Assembly (NCBI GenBank): GCA_019633425.1
Contig: WSUB01000011.1
Coordinates: forward strand, 234,070-298,069
Origin: Tulasnella sp. 424
Lineage: Eukaryota; Basidiomycota; Agaricomycetes; Cantharellales; Tulasnellaceae
Length of the DNA: 64,000 nucleotides
Direction: 5' to 3'
Shown piece after piece: positions 1 through 10,104 of the stretch. The notes under the pieces are model-generated. The model saw only the letters and a list, made by a program, of their open reading frames with translations. It was not told where the DNA came from and did not search any database. How positions within the stretch are numbered: position 1 is the stretch's first letter; each line of letters opens with the position of its first letter. The translations under genes and the position numbers were made by a program.

Positions 1-360
1 TTATCGCGCAGCCCTTTCCCTTGTTCGTGGGGGCTTGAACACGAGGGGGGCGGAATGCTGAGTGCTGTGATGTCTTGGCGTCGCGCGGACGTATGTGATC
101 AAATCAAAGCTAGACGGCCAAGCACACTTCTGTATTTATGGTTTTACTGAACACCGCATACCGGGGCCAAGGGGTGAGGGGGCTCTGAATCACTGCCTTC
201 CCTCAGCAAGTACTAATGTCGCTCCAATCCACCTTCCACCCTCCTTCTCATCTCCCCCCATAACTGCGACATCTCTCCCCGTCGTTCCACGAGCCACAAA
301 TATCCTAAAACTCCAGTGCAGTAACTGGGAGTATCAAGAACAAAAAAAAGCAAACTAACC
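1..360. other. Upstream flank of the first surface-protein gene
   Basis: No gene is recognised here. The last 150 bases are rich in C and T, as in basidiomycete core promoters, and run directly into the ATG at 361. The same kind of C/T-rich leader precedes the paralogue at 1742. No TATA box or known operator was found. Confidence 0.4.
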
Positions 361-1171
361 ATGTGGAGCCACCGGGCGTTCTATCTTGGGTTGTCGGTGT
401 TGTCGATATTGAGTAGTGTTGTCGCCGACAAGACGATCGTTGTTGATGTGCAAGACCAAAGCATACAGTAAGTTTCTTTCTTCGGTCTTAGTGATGTGAT
501 CTGGAGTGAATCTTGACTTCTGAGCCCTGTTCGTTGATTGGAATGGATCGTTTAGGTACATCACAGGAACCAACGCGGACAACGGCGCGACTTGGACTCC
601 TGTAGGGCCTTCGCCGGACAGTTGTGATACTCCTCAGGTGCTGACTTCAAGGGTGGGAGATTATATGAGCTTCACGTTTACGGTAAGTCAACCTCAAGGC
701 GACCGTCCCGGGATCCGAGTCCCGCCCCACGTCGATTCCCCGTGGTCGACCACGAAAGAGCGGTTTGCGCGTATCGGCGGGGGTTGATCCATCTTCGTTC
801 CACCTATCGTGACTTTCGCTGAATAACGCGCGTTTTTCGCCACATACCAGGGTACAGGGATTTGGATCGTCGGCACTGAGGGCGTCAAAAGAGGTATCAT
901 CAACATCGCTATAGACGGGTTAAACATTACAAACGTCAACCGAACCAGTTCAGTCTTAAAATGCGATCAAGTTATATTCAAAAACTCGAGCATGACTTTA
1001 CAACAGCATACGATCGTCGCTACGCTAGTTGGAAGAGAGACGAATCTCCAGACTGGGCTATTGGATGGTGTTTTGTCAATCCAACAAATCAGGTGAGGGC
1101 GCCTTCAAATGCAGACAGGGATTATAACGTTTAAACAAATTACATATTATAATAGGTATACCATCCCCTAA
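361..1171 (+). CDS. Secreted (anchor-less) paralogue of a basidiomycete surface protein
   Basis: This is the upstream member of a tandem pair. It begins with a signal-peptide-like stretch (MWSHRAFYLGLSVLSILSS, then VVADKTIVVD). Exon 2 gives an ectodomain with W and paired C residues (DSCDTPQ, SRVGDYMSF). Exon 3 (about 852-1093) ends in VATLVGRETNLQTG. Intron positions match those of the copy at 1742. A short fourth exon begins at about 1156 and reads RYTIP, then stops at 1169-1171. At the same point the downstream copy continues into its membrane anchor, so this copy encodes only the soluble ectodomain. It could be a genuine secreted version or a decaying duplicate. The homologous sequence after the stop has diverged, which favours decay of the 3' end. 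The ectodomain resembles a family of unnamed agaricomycete single-pass proteins; the function is unknown. Confidence 0.6.
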
Positions 1172-1741
1172 GCCTGAAGTGCAAAATGTTCAGTGCACGT
1201 TCCGCCTATCATCGCTGCAATAACTGAGTTGTGGCCTCACCGTTCTCGAAATTCCTCTCTTTGATGCCGAAATATGCGGAACCGCCGACAGTGTTTTAGT
1301 TAATTTCTTCTGCTTTACTGAAAAATGCTATTCTCTGAACTCATGTGGATGTCGCTTGATTGTTACCGCCGGTATCTGCTCGAAATCCTGAACACCATGG
1401 GTGCCAACTATCGGATATACTGCGTGCCTTATACGCAAAACACCTGTAGATTTTTTTTCAGCGTCCACAAAGTGTGCTACACCCTGAAAAATTTAGAGCG
1501 AAACGACATGCAACCGAATCACAATGTAATCGCGTTATCTTCAGGGTCGTAACATCAGGGCTGAGGAAGTGTTGGGGCACTGCCTTCTCACAAGAAGTGC
1601 CAGTGGAGGTGCTCCCATGCACTACTATCCTTCATCCTTCCAATCCCACGACATCCCCCCTCGCCCTTTACAGACCAAAAGAAGACATAAGGTCGAATAG
1701 AGAAATTGAGAGTGTCAAGAACAAACAAAGGTCATCCAAAT
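1172..1741. other. Decayed 3' remnant of the first paralogue and promoter of the second
   Basis: The first roughly 100 bases align loosely with the juxtamembrane and anchor exon of the downstream copy (GTTCAGTGC and CATCG blocks recur) but hold no open frame. The remainder has no supported gene. The last 120 bases are C/T-rich and lead to the ATG at 1742. Confidence 0.4.
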
Positions 1742-2800
1742 ATGTGGAATCGGCGGGTTTTCTATCTGGGTTTGTTGGCTCTGGCGATATTGGGTGGTGT
1801 TGTCGCGGACACGACGATCGTTGTTGATGGAGTAGACCCAAGCATAGGGTAAGTTCTCTCCTCGGACTTAGAAATGCAATCTGGAGTGAATCTTGATATC
1901 TGCGCTGCGTTCCTTGATTGGGATGAATCGTTTAGATACTACTCCCCAGGATCCAGCGGGGACAAGGGCACGAGTTGGGTTGCTATACAACCTTCATCGG
2001 ACGGTTGTAATACTCCTCAGTGGATTACTTCAAGGCTGGGAGATTATATGGCTTTCATGTTTACGGTAAGTCGACCTCAAAGGGACCTTTCGGGGATCTC
2101 GCCGCACGTCGCCCACCGCTCTCTCGCAGTGGTCGACCACGAGAGAGGGGTCTGAACGAATCGAGAGACAGCGCGGAATGATCCATCTTTGTTCCAACTA
2201 TTGTGTTTAATGTCGAATAACGGGCATTTCTTCCACACCCCAGGGCACCGGGACTTCCATCGTGGGCACATTGGGCACCAAAGGAGGCATCATTAACTTC
2301 ACTTTAGACGGGTTAAACATAACAAATTTCGACCGAGCAAATCCGCAATTGATATGCGATGCAGTTCTATTCCAAAAATCGGGCCTGAATCTCGCGCAAC
2401 ATAGGGTCGTCGCCACGCTGGTTGGAAGGGAGACGAACCTCCAGACTGGACAACTGGATGGTACCTTGTCGATCCAAAGCGTGAAGTGAGACGCCTTCAG
2501 GTTCAGACAGGGATTATGGCGTCTAAACCAATTACCCCCCTAAATAATAGGTATACTATTCCCGGAAGTAAAACAAGTTCAGTGCGCCGTCAAGTTAAGC
2601 CTGCCATCGTTGCGATGATAGCAGTCATCTTTCTCATCGCGGCGGCTGGCTTGGCATATTTCTTCTGGCGTAAACGACACCCAATTCATCGCTATACAGC
2701 CGTTCGGGAGAACGACAACGCCGGGGAGGAGGAACATCCGATGACTGTCCTTCGATCGCGGCACTCGACCACCTCCATCCGATCGCGACATACAATCTAG
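1742..2800 (+). CDS. Single-pass surface protein with extracellular domain
   Basis: Intact downstream copy of the tandem pair. It has a signal-peptide-like start (MWNRRVFYLGLLALAILGG). The ectodomain contains DGCNTPQ, SRLGDYMAFMFT, a GTxIVGTLGTKGG strand-turn segment, LDGLNITNF (N-glycosylation sequon) and VATLVGRETNLQTG. A transmembrane helix of about 22 residues follows (AIVAMIAVIFLIAAAGLAYF), with a positive stop WRKRHP and a cytoplasmic tail of about 50 residues rich in R, S and T. Introns lie at about 1850-1935, 2067-2244 and 2488-2550. Proteins of this architecture are common and multiply duplicated in agaricomycetes, but I know of no assigned function. A carbohydrate-sensing or wall-sensor role is only a guess from the architecture. 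Confidence 0.75.
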
Positions 2801-3264
2801 TACCCGCCTCCGAGTGGAAGGACACTTTTTCATTCACTCCCGACGACTGCTTTCTTATTTGAATTTCGACGGACTATGGTTCGAACCGCTCGAGGGTGGC
2901 GACACCCTCGGGTAGTGTCTTCTCCGCTCTGAACTATTCTCTCAGTACGGAACGATGCGAACCACGGACAGTGCCTCGTTTGGCTTCTTCCGACTTCCTG
3001 GAGAAATCCCGCTCTCTTAGCATATTTTTGTTGCTTTATTGTCACCGTCGGTCTCAGCTCCTTATAGACATAGGACGTGCCGGATGTTGTATATACCTTA
3101 TAACCAAAACATTTACATAATACCTTTTTAAAGGTCTACAAAGGCCCCGCACCCTGAGGGACCTAGGACGACACGATTTGAAAACATGCAACCCAATCAC
3201 ATTATCGTCGTGCCATCGTCATAGTCGTAATATTACAAGAGGTGGGCGTACACATGAGGATCAT
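2801..3264. other. Intergenic, no gene recognised
   Basis: This is the 3' flank of the surface-protein gene and of the convergent LOG-type gene. Only short overlapping ORFs without family signals are present, and I see nothing else. Confidence 0.4.
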
Positions 3265-4323
3265 TTAAGTAGATCCCCATTTGCCCTTTTCGTCCCAAGT
3301 GAACAAACTAGTCTCGGGTCCGCTCCATAAGTCGATCGCATCCACGGCCGCTTTGCCCCAGTCAAAATCTATGGCTGCGACACCTGGCGGTGGGTCGATG
3401 AACGTCACAAGACGCCGTCCGTTCTCTTGGATGAAGGCTTCTTTGATTGCTCCGTCTATGAGAGTACGGAGAGGCTCGTAAAATCCGTTAACGTTGAGGA
3501 TAATTACCGCTGTGATGTCGAGAATGCAAAAACCTCGATTTAGCGAAACGAGGCGAGGGCGACGGAACTTTTTCTTTTCACGTACGTTTCTGATTAATCC
3601 CAATCTGGCTCCACGTAATCGCTTCCAAAACCTCCTCGTACGTCCCAAACCCACCCGGAAGCGCAACGAACCCAGCACCAGCTATCCGAGCCATCTGCAG
3701 CTTGCGCTCGTGCATGCTGTTCACGACGACGGTTTGCATGTTCCCGCTGTTGACGATCGAGACGTCTTTCTTTACGGTCCGAGCACCTTGCTGGATCTGT
3801 TCGACGGCGGTCTGGGGAGAGGGGCGTTCGACCGGACCTCGGCCTTCGCCCCCCGCGAGAACAAGCGAACGCGGGATGATGCCAATGGCTTTGCCGGAAT
3901 TTTCGATGACGGAATTGCTGACGATGCCCATGAGACCGCGGTCTCCGCCTCCGTAGACGATCGTGCGCGAGGAAGAGGCGAGCGCGGAGCCGAGTGCTGT
4001 ATCAAGTGGAGGGCGAAGTACGCGCGGAGGGTCAAAAAAAAACTTCGCCCGATGTACGTGTAAAGTCAGAAAAAGGACGTACATTCAGCGGATTTTCGAT
4101 ACTCTGGCGAGATACCCGGCGAGGAACCACAGTAGACGCATACGGCGCGAGGGTCGGGCGAGATTGAAGTGGCTGGTGGGGGGAGAACGTCGGTGCTGGA
4201 GCTGGCGGAGGTCGAGGCTGGCGACAATGACGTTGATGGCGAAAGCCCCGGTCTTTGTGGGTGGCTGACGAGCGAGCTGAGTGATCCGGCAACTCCATAA
4301 ACTCGTGAGCGTAAGTTTTGCAT
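3265..4323 (-). CDS. LOG family protein (cytokinin riboside 5'-monophosphate phosphoribohydrolase-like)
   Basis: This is a Rossmann-like enzyme of the LOG / 'lysine decarboxylase-like' family. Family members cleave the N-glycosidic bond of nucleoside 5'-monophosphates, including cytokinin nucleotides, to release the free base. Visible motifs run in order: VCVYCGSSPG at the start of the fold, IVYGGGDRGLMG, the signature PGGFGTYEE, TWSQIGIN, then VNGFYEPLRTLID and a C-terminal FTWDEKGKWGST. The catalytic Arg/Glu pair of the family falls within the HERK and PGGxGTxxE segments, both present. At least three exons are needed. The start at 4321-4323 (MQNLRSRVYG) is preferred; an in-frame upstream ATG at 4444-4446 would add 41 residues that could act as an organelle presequence. 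It is divergent from the PDX1 gene. Confidence 0.85.
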
Positions 4324-4901
4324 GGTTGGACTAGTGAGGAAAATGACAGCAGGAGGAAGATTGGACGGGAGGGAAAGTATTATATGGGGGGATGTCTGAA
4401 CAAACTTTCGAGAAAGGCAGCGAGCTATAAGCGAACTCTTGGGCACGATTTATATGACTCTATTTTCTCCGGGGGCTTACATACAAACAAAGTTCTCAGA
4501 CGTCATAATTAACCTGCGACAGGTCTATATAATGTGGCTGCATGGCTTAACCGAAGCGTGCCGCCGCCGCTGCCAGCTGAGACTGACGGTAGTCCTGACC
4601 GCTGACCGTGGAGTGTGAAGGGTGGCTTTTGTTTTTTCATAGAGCTGAACGTCTGATATTCACGTTGAGAACTCCACTTCGAGGGAAAGCAACTCGGTGC
4701 GGTTTTCATTTAGGAAATTACAGCACCTTCGCTTCGCGCGGATCTAAGTCTGACTGACAGTGACTGTTAGACGTATCGGACTTGAGCGGCGATTGATGAC
4801 ATAACCCAACGTTGGACCCTGAATCCGCGGAGAGGAAATTCCAATCTCACCCGACCTGAGACTCGACGCACCTACTTTTCTTTTTTTAAAAACGGCAAGA
4901 G
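4324..4901. promoter_or_regulatory. Shared upstream region between LOG-like and PDX1 genes
   Basis: There are 578 bases between two divergent start codons. No conserved ORF is present apart from the optional N-terminal extension of the LOG gene (to 4446). T-rich tracts lie near 4622-4637 and 4877-4890. No named motif was identified. Confidence 0.35.
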
Positions 4902-6220
4902 ATGGCATCTCCATTATGTCGAATTGCACTTGCACCAAGGCAAGCTACTAGAGGTATGCTGGAGCATCTTGGCTTTGTTAAAACACGAAACGCTGACGGT
5001 GTTTGTTTCGCGCGTGTGTGCCAAAACTTTGGGGTGAACGGTCGACAGCTTTGCTACACACCTCCGCTCGTCGACATGCCGTGACTCCATTCAAGATGCC
5101 TGCCATGTCGCCGACGATGACGGAGGGTGGGATCGCCAAGTGGAAGAAGAAGGAAGGGGAGAGCTTTGAAACTGGGGAGATCCTTTTGGAAATCGTACGT
5201 CGGTCACTCTTGCAGATGGCCTTGGAGCTGCTGGGTCAGCGGGTGCTTGGAGGGAAAGGGGACTGATTTTTGGTTTGGGGTTCGTCTTGGATGGGTGGCG
5301 GGGTGTTTAGGAAACGGACAAGGCAACTATGGACGTCGAAGCCCAGGATGACGGCATCATGGGGAAGATCATTGTAGGTCTTGTTTCTGGAAGTCAGGAT
5401 TGAAGTAGGACTGACATTCAGGCCAATGACCTTGCGCGCGTTAGGTTTCAGACGGTGCCAAAGGCGTCCCGGTTGGCAAGGTCATCGCTCTGTTAGCTGA
5501 AGAAGGCGACGACATCTCCAACCTCGAAGTACCGAAAGAAGATGGCGCTTCGGCTGCACCATCCGAGTCTCAGCAATCTTCCTCGCCACCTCCATCGACG
5601 TCCCAACCTTCTTCATCAACGCCCAAGTCGGAACCCGCTGCTGCTCGTGCTCCCGAACATCAAGGACCCTACCACCCTCATTCCAAGCACCCCATCTTCC
5701 CCTCCGTCCTTCGTTTGCTGCAAGAGCACAACCTGTCCACCGATGTCGACAGCCTCGGGATCAAAGGAACCGGTATTCGCGGGATGTTGACCAAGGGCGA
5801 CGTCTTGGCGCACTTGGGATTGGCTAGAGGTCCGATGGGGACGTTCACGCCTCCCAAACTGGAACAGCTGTTGGGTACAGTTGGGCTTGAGAAGAAGGTC
5901 GGTGGTGGTGAAAAGAAGGTCGAGGAGGTTAAGAAGAGCTGGACGGCGGATGAAGTGAGGAGAGCGATTATGGCTGGGTTGGAGAAGCAGGTTAAGCCAG
6001 CCGCTCTCCCAACGCAAGGTTGGTTTTCGCAATGTCTGTGGATCCATGAAATACGGAATCGCTGACGATTGCAAAACCTTCTTTCACAGAGCACACCTTT
6101 GATTCGATTTTGGGAGACTATATCAAAACGCCAAAGTCGGCAGCGTCGACGGCGGTCCCCCCAGCCGCGTTGCCCAAGCAGTCTTCATCATCATCGAGTT
6201 ATCTTGACGGCCTCATTTAG
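4902..6220 (+). CDS. PDX1: Pyruvate dehydrogenase complex protein X component (E3-binding protein), mitochondrial
   Basis: This structural subunit tethers the dihydrolipoamide dehydrogenase (E3) to the E2 core of mitochondrial pyruvate dehydrogenase. The N-terminus ([17 protein letters not shown]) is a positively charged mitochondrial presequence; an intron follows. The lipoyl domain reads [23 protein letters not shown], then [11 protein letters not shown] with the lipoyl-lysine DKA motif, then [15 protein letters not shown] Pro/Ser-rich linker follows, then the peripheral-subunit-binding domain ([13 protein letters not shown] ... [19 protein letters not shown]). The C-terminal part ([13 protein letters not shown] ... 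SSYLDGLI) is short and lacks the E2 acyltransferase catalytic domain with its HxxxDG motif. That absence separates protein X from E2. Introns interrupt the lipoyl domain and the C-terminal segment. Confidence 0.88.
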
Positions 6221-6874
6221 ACTTTTTTAGACCATTCCTTGCTTAATCTTTACTTTTCGACCGTTGATATCTCCGCACGGAGAACGTTGGCGTGATTGGG
6301 ACTTAATCTTTACTTTGGTGCCACAGTATAGAGTTGGCAGGATTGGGAATCTAGCGGCGCCCCGACTGTCCAGTTCGCTCCCTCGCGCCCAGCTTTTACA
6401 GTCCTGGTTTGAGAATTGTAATCCCTCGGGGCAAGGTTTTTGTGGAGTTGGTGAAACTGGGAGTTGAGTTTGAGAACGACTGTCGACGTCTGGGGTCCCA
6501 CTCCTAGGTGTGGGAGGGGGATGCGTAATGAAAGCGCCCATGCCCACTTCCGGATCCCGCCGTCACGTCGTGTCTGGCGAGGCCGGTGTGCGATTCACCT
6601 GAGATGAAATAGAGTGTGCTGAGCGGGAAGTGCGGTTGATTCCTGAAAGAGAGGCGGAAGCATTCTTCACAGAAAACAAAGGTCCCAGGCCGACGGTGCC
6701 GAACAAGCTATGTTTGACATCGAACTGTTGGTGGGCCGTGTGAGCGTGTCCCTCCCAAACATTTCGTCGACGACACTCCCCTCCCTCTCTTTTTTTCTTT
6801 TCCACCACCACCTCGCTCTCAACTCAAAGTACCCCCGCGGACGACACACGTAAACACACCGACGACTGGGACGT

Positions 6875-6882
6875 ATATAAAC
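6875..6882 (+). promoter_or_regulatory. TATA-like box without an associated ORF
   Basis: TATATAAA lies within GACGTATATAAACGC and is followed 25-45 bases later by a C/T-rich initiator-like tract. No coding sequence follows within 800 bases, so the transcript it would serve is unknown. Confidence 0.35.
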
Positions 6883-7612
6883 GCACCCAAGACAACATTT
6901 ACATGTCTCTGTCCTCTCTCTTTTGATCCCATCCCATCATTCATTACCTACGCTCGTACGTTCAGCCTAGCGGGGCGTAGTGTGGGAGGCGCGGGATGAC
7001 GTGTCAGAACCACACAGCGACCCGTCATTAACGTCACACCGCACGAACGGGGATCGAACAAGAGACCCCTCCTTCCTTCCAGAACGTTCTCTGACACGCT
7101 TCACCCCCCTCAAGCGTCGGTAGCTGTGTCTTCGCGACTTTCCCCTTGCACAATCGATGGGGGATGAGAGAAAAAGAAGCCAAGGCCTGCGCGTGTTATC
7201 TTGTCGTCAAGAGGATCAATTTATCTTGCGGGAGGGTCTTGTATCGATCGAACTGATGGGGGCTCAGGGGTGTCGCTAAAGGTGACTCAATCGTAATATC
7301 AAAAGAAGGGAGGCTTTAGGGTGGGGCTGCGCGGTCACCACCCGGGAAGTTTCGGCTAACCGGCCCCCGGCGCGCCAAAGTCAAAGTTTTTTCTTCTTCT
7401 TCCTTTTTTCACACCACACGCGACAACGACCACCACACTCGCCACGACATCATCCACAACGCTCAAGAGTCTTAGTTAGTTGGTAGTAGCATCGAGTGTA
7501 GTGTAGTTAGCGGTGAATGCCAAAATGCGGTGTCGGATCTTACCGGCCCCGGTTGGGACAAAGGGGTTTGTTTATGTGGTGTCCGGGGTCCGCGGGTTTA
7601 GAGCCGAAGGGG

Positions 7613-7620
7613 TATATAAG
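7613..7620 (+). promoter_or_regulatory. TATA box of the TBP gene
   Basis: TATATAAG lies in the context GGGGTATATAAGCCC, about 155 bases before the TBP start codon. It has GC-rich flanks as in a classical TATA element. Its place suggests that TBP production depends on TBP itself (inference). Confidence 0.5.
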
Positions 7621-7775
7621 CCCGGCCGTGTAGACATCGTTTTCAAAACCCCCCTCTGAATTCCCCCCTGCGATTTGCCATCCTAACAAACAAACAACGC
7701 ACCCGCTGTCATCCACCGTCGACGACAACAACACACTCAACCAAAAGTAATACCAACACTCGCTCTCCCCACATC

Positions 7776-8993
7776 ATGTCCGTCGCCATCCCCACCGTCC
7801 CTCCGCACAACCGCAACGCGTACAATCTCGGCCAGCAGCAACAGCAGCAGCAGCCTCAGTACGCCTTGTCCACGCCTGGCGCAAGCTCAAGTGGAAGCCC
7901 GACTACCGTCGTCGCCCCCGCTGCGAGCACCCCAGGCGCCAGCGGTAGCGGTGCGGTGGAGAAGCAGGGACTGACGTTGGAGCAACAGCATATCACTGCT
8001 GTGGAGGGCATTGTGCCAACATTACAGTGAGTCCACCCACCCGAAAAATTGCAACGTGAACTGAGCTAATATCGCGCCCTTCTTCCACCAATAGAAACAT
8101 CGTCGCCACTGTCAACCTCGACTGTCGACTGGATCTCAAGACGATCGCTTTGCATGCTCGTAATGCCGAGTATAATCCAAAGGTTCGTTCGTCGCTGTCG
8201 TCGCCGCTGCGCTCGCCTACGCATGACGCTGACTCGACTTGATTCCCTAACACAGCGTTTCGCCGCAGTCATCATGCGTATTCGTGACCCCAAGACCACT
8301 GCCTTGATCTTTGCATCCGGCAAGATGGTCGTCACCGGTGCCAAGTCTGAAGACGACTCTCGCCTCGCGTCTCGCAAGTATGCGCGTATCGTCCAGAAGC
8401 TCGGCTTCGATGCCAAGTTCTCTGAATTCAAGATCCAGAACATTGTCGGCAGTTGCGACGTCAAGTTCCCCATTAGGTTGGAGGGACTCGCATACTCGCA
8501 CGGACAGTTCAGCTCGTACGAGCCGGAGGTAAGCGTCGTGAACCTTACCAATGTCGTCGATGACGATGGGTGGTTCATTGTATGCTGAACGTCACTTTAC
8601 CCTTTTTTCCCCTTTTCTTGCCGCTGCTTGGTGCTCTGCCGTCACTAGTTGTTCCCTGGCCTCATCTACAGGATGTTGAAGCCCAAGGTTGTACTCCTAA
8701 TCTTCGTGTCGGGCAAAATCGTGTTGACGGGCGCCAAGGTAATATACATTCCTTTGCTTGAACCGCCTTGATCGCCCTTTCGCTCCCTATCCTCTACTGC
8801 CGTCGTCCTTTCTACCTCCCTTTTTGTGTGCGTCTTGTGAGCCGTGCGCTTACACTCTAGCTCTCTTTTGCTTTGCATATTCTGCCCGTTGCTACCTCTG
8901 CAACCTCGACTACCTGCCACTCAGGTCCGAGAAGAGATCTACACCGCCTTCAATACCATCTACACCGTCTTGCTGGAGTTCAAGAAGCCTTAA
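7776..8993 (+). CDS. TBP: TATA-box-binding protein (TFIID subunit)
   Basis: This general transcription factor binds TATA DNA for all three RNA polymerases. A variable N-terminus of about 85 residues has a polyglutamine tract and Ser/Thr/Gly/Ala-rich sequence. It is followed by the saddle core of two direct repeats. Repeat 1 reads [40 protein letters not shown] and [20 protein letters not shown]. Repeat 2 reads [19 protein letters not shown], then [35 protein letters not shown] and TVLLEFKKP. The DNA-contacting Phe pairs sit in positions typical of the family. The core is broken by at least four introns (about 8027-8093, 8180-8255, 8529-8649, 8739-8925). Splicing restores the full core without gaps. 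Confidence 0.97.
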
Positions 8994-10104
8994 GTGGCAT
9001 TCTTGCAAGTGAAGGAAGAACGACACGTGTTGGGTGCCGAGGGCGGGGGTATCTGTTGGGGGATTGTTGGCGTAGGTGGGGTGTGCGATGAGGAAACTCG
9101 GGTTGCACCGTCGCTTTAAACGGCACCAACAACGTCGTTCACCTAGCACGACATCCTTCCAGCCACGTTTAATCGATCCTCCACATCGCCTCGCACCGCC
9201 CGACGTCACGTTTACCCTTTGTCCACCTCTCTTCATTACTTCCTCAGACCCCTTCGCATCTGTATCATACATTACAAAATCCTTTTGTCGACAATCACCT
9301 CAACTCTACCTCGATCTGTTTATTTTCAGCACCCTTCTTACCCTTCCCCCACCGCTCTTCCATTCGCCTCCCTTTTACCAACATTCCGACTACGACCACA
9401 ACCCAACATCTATTGCCGCTATGCGCCTTAGCAGCAGAACGGACTGTTCCTTTTCTTCTTCCATCGCACACATTCTTCTCCTCGTCACCCTTGCCTTCAC
9501 CCGATGCCGACAACCGCCCACCCCTTTTGTGCTCACCGCTTTTACTCTTACTTATTCTTGTGCTGCTCGACTTTTTTCTTTCGGTTGCTTGCTTCACCTT
9601 TTTTTTTTTTGACTACCACATGTGTGTGTACGTATAGTAGAATCGGACCCCGTTTCGATTAAGTGCTGCGCTGGTGTTTATCATTATTCAAGACCCCGAT
9701 CCGTTTGGTAGAGATTGCAACAAACAGATATCATTCATTTATTCGATCGAATCCACAACGTAAAAAGCAATGTGTTTCGTTTAACCGCTGACTTGGCATG
9801 AGCTGGAGAAGTAAGTAACAGCCATGCCGAGTGGCCTAGGATGGAAGCTTGTGTCAGTCGAGGGCGCGGCGCATGAGTTCGGTTCCAATACGCACATCTG
9901 ACAAGTCAGCGTCGCGCTTTCCATCGTTCCTTGAGTAATTCTGGTATCCTCCTCACCCACACTTCCGACAACGTCCTTCGTCCTCTTCACTCCTCCAACA
10001 AACGCCAGCACGTCCGGTCTCACTCCGCCTCCCTCGGTACTCAGCCTCCTCACCTCGACCGGACGCGCAGCAAGGTGGGATGGCGACACGCGCCCACACG
10101 ATAG
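8994..10104. other. 3' flanks of TBP and eRF1 genes, pyrimidine-rich
   Basis: About 1.1 kb between convergent genes. From 9200 to 9612 the plus strand is strongly C/T-rich and ends in a run of T (9600-9611). Long ORFs in this tract reflect low complexity rather than coding. I see no RNA gene or repeat. Confidence 0.4.

Larger units (their letters stand above)
6221..7775. other. Long intergenic region upstream of the TBP gene
   Basis: About 1.55 kb with no protein gene recognised. It contains two TATA-like sites (6875 and 7613), a C/T-rich stretch around 6898-6950, a G-rich stretch at 7235-7330 and C/A-rich leader sequence from 7680 to the TBP start codon. A non-coding transcript or a second promoter for the TBP gene is possible but cannot be shown from sequence alone. 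Confidence 0.4.

Noticed and set aside
3494..4268. Plus-strand ORFs opposite the LOG gene (up to 189 codons)
   Set aside because: They are antisense shadows of a clearly conserved minus-strand gene.
9076..9637. ORFs of up to 178 codons downstream of TBP
   Set aside because: The sequence is C/T-rich low complexity; the translations are repetitive Ser/Pro/Leu/Phe with no domain and lie in a 3' flank.
9781..10089. 102-codon minus ORF after eRF1
   Set aside because: It lies beyond the eRF1 stop codon at 10105 in the 3' flank and shows no family features.
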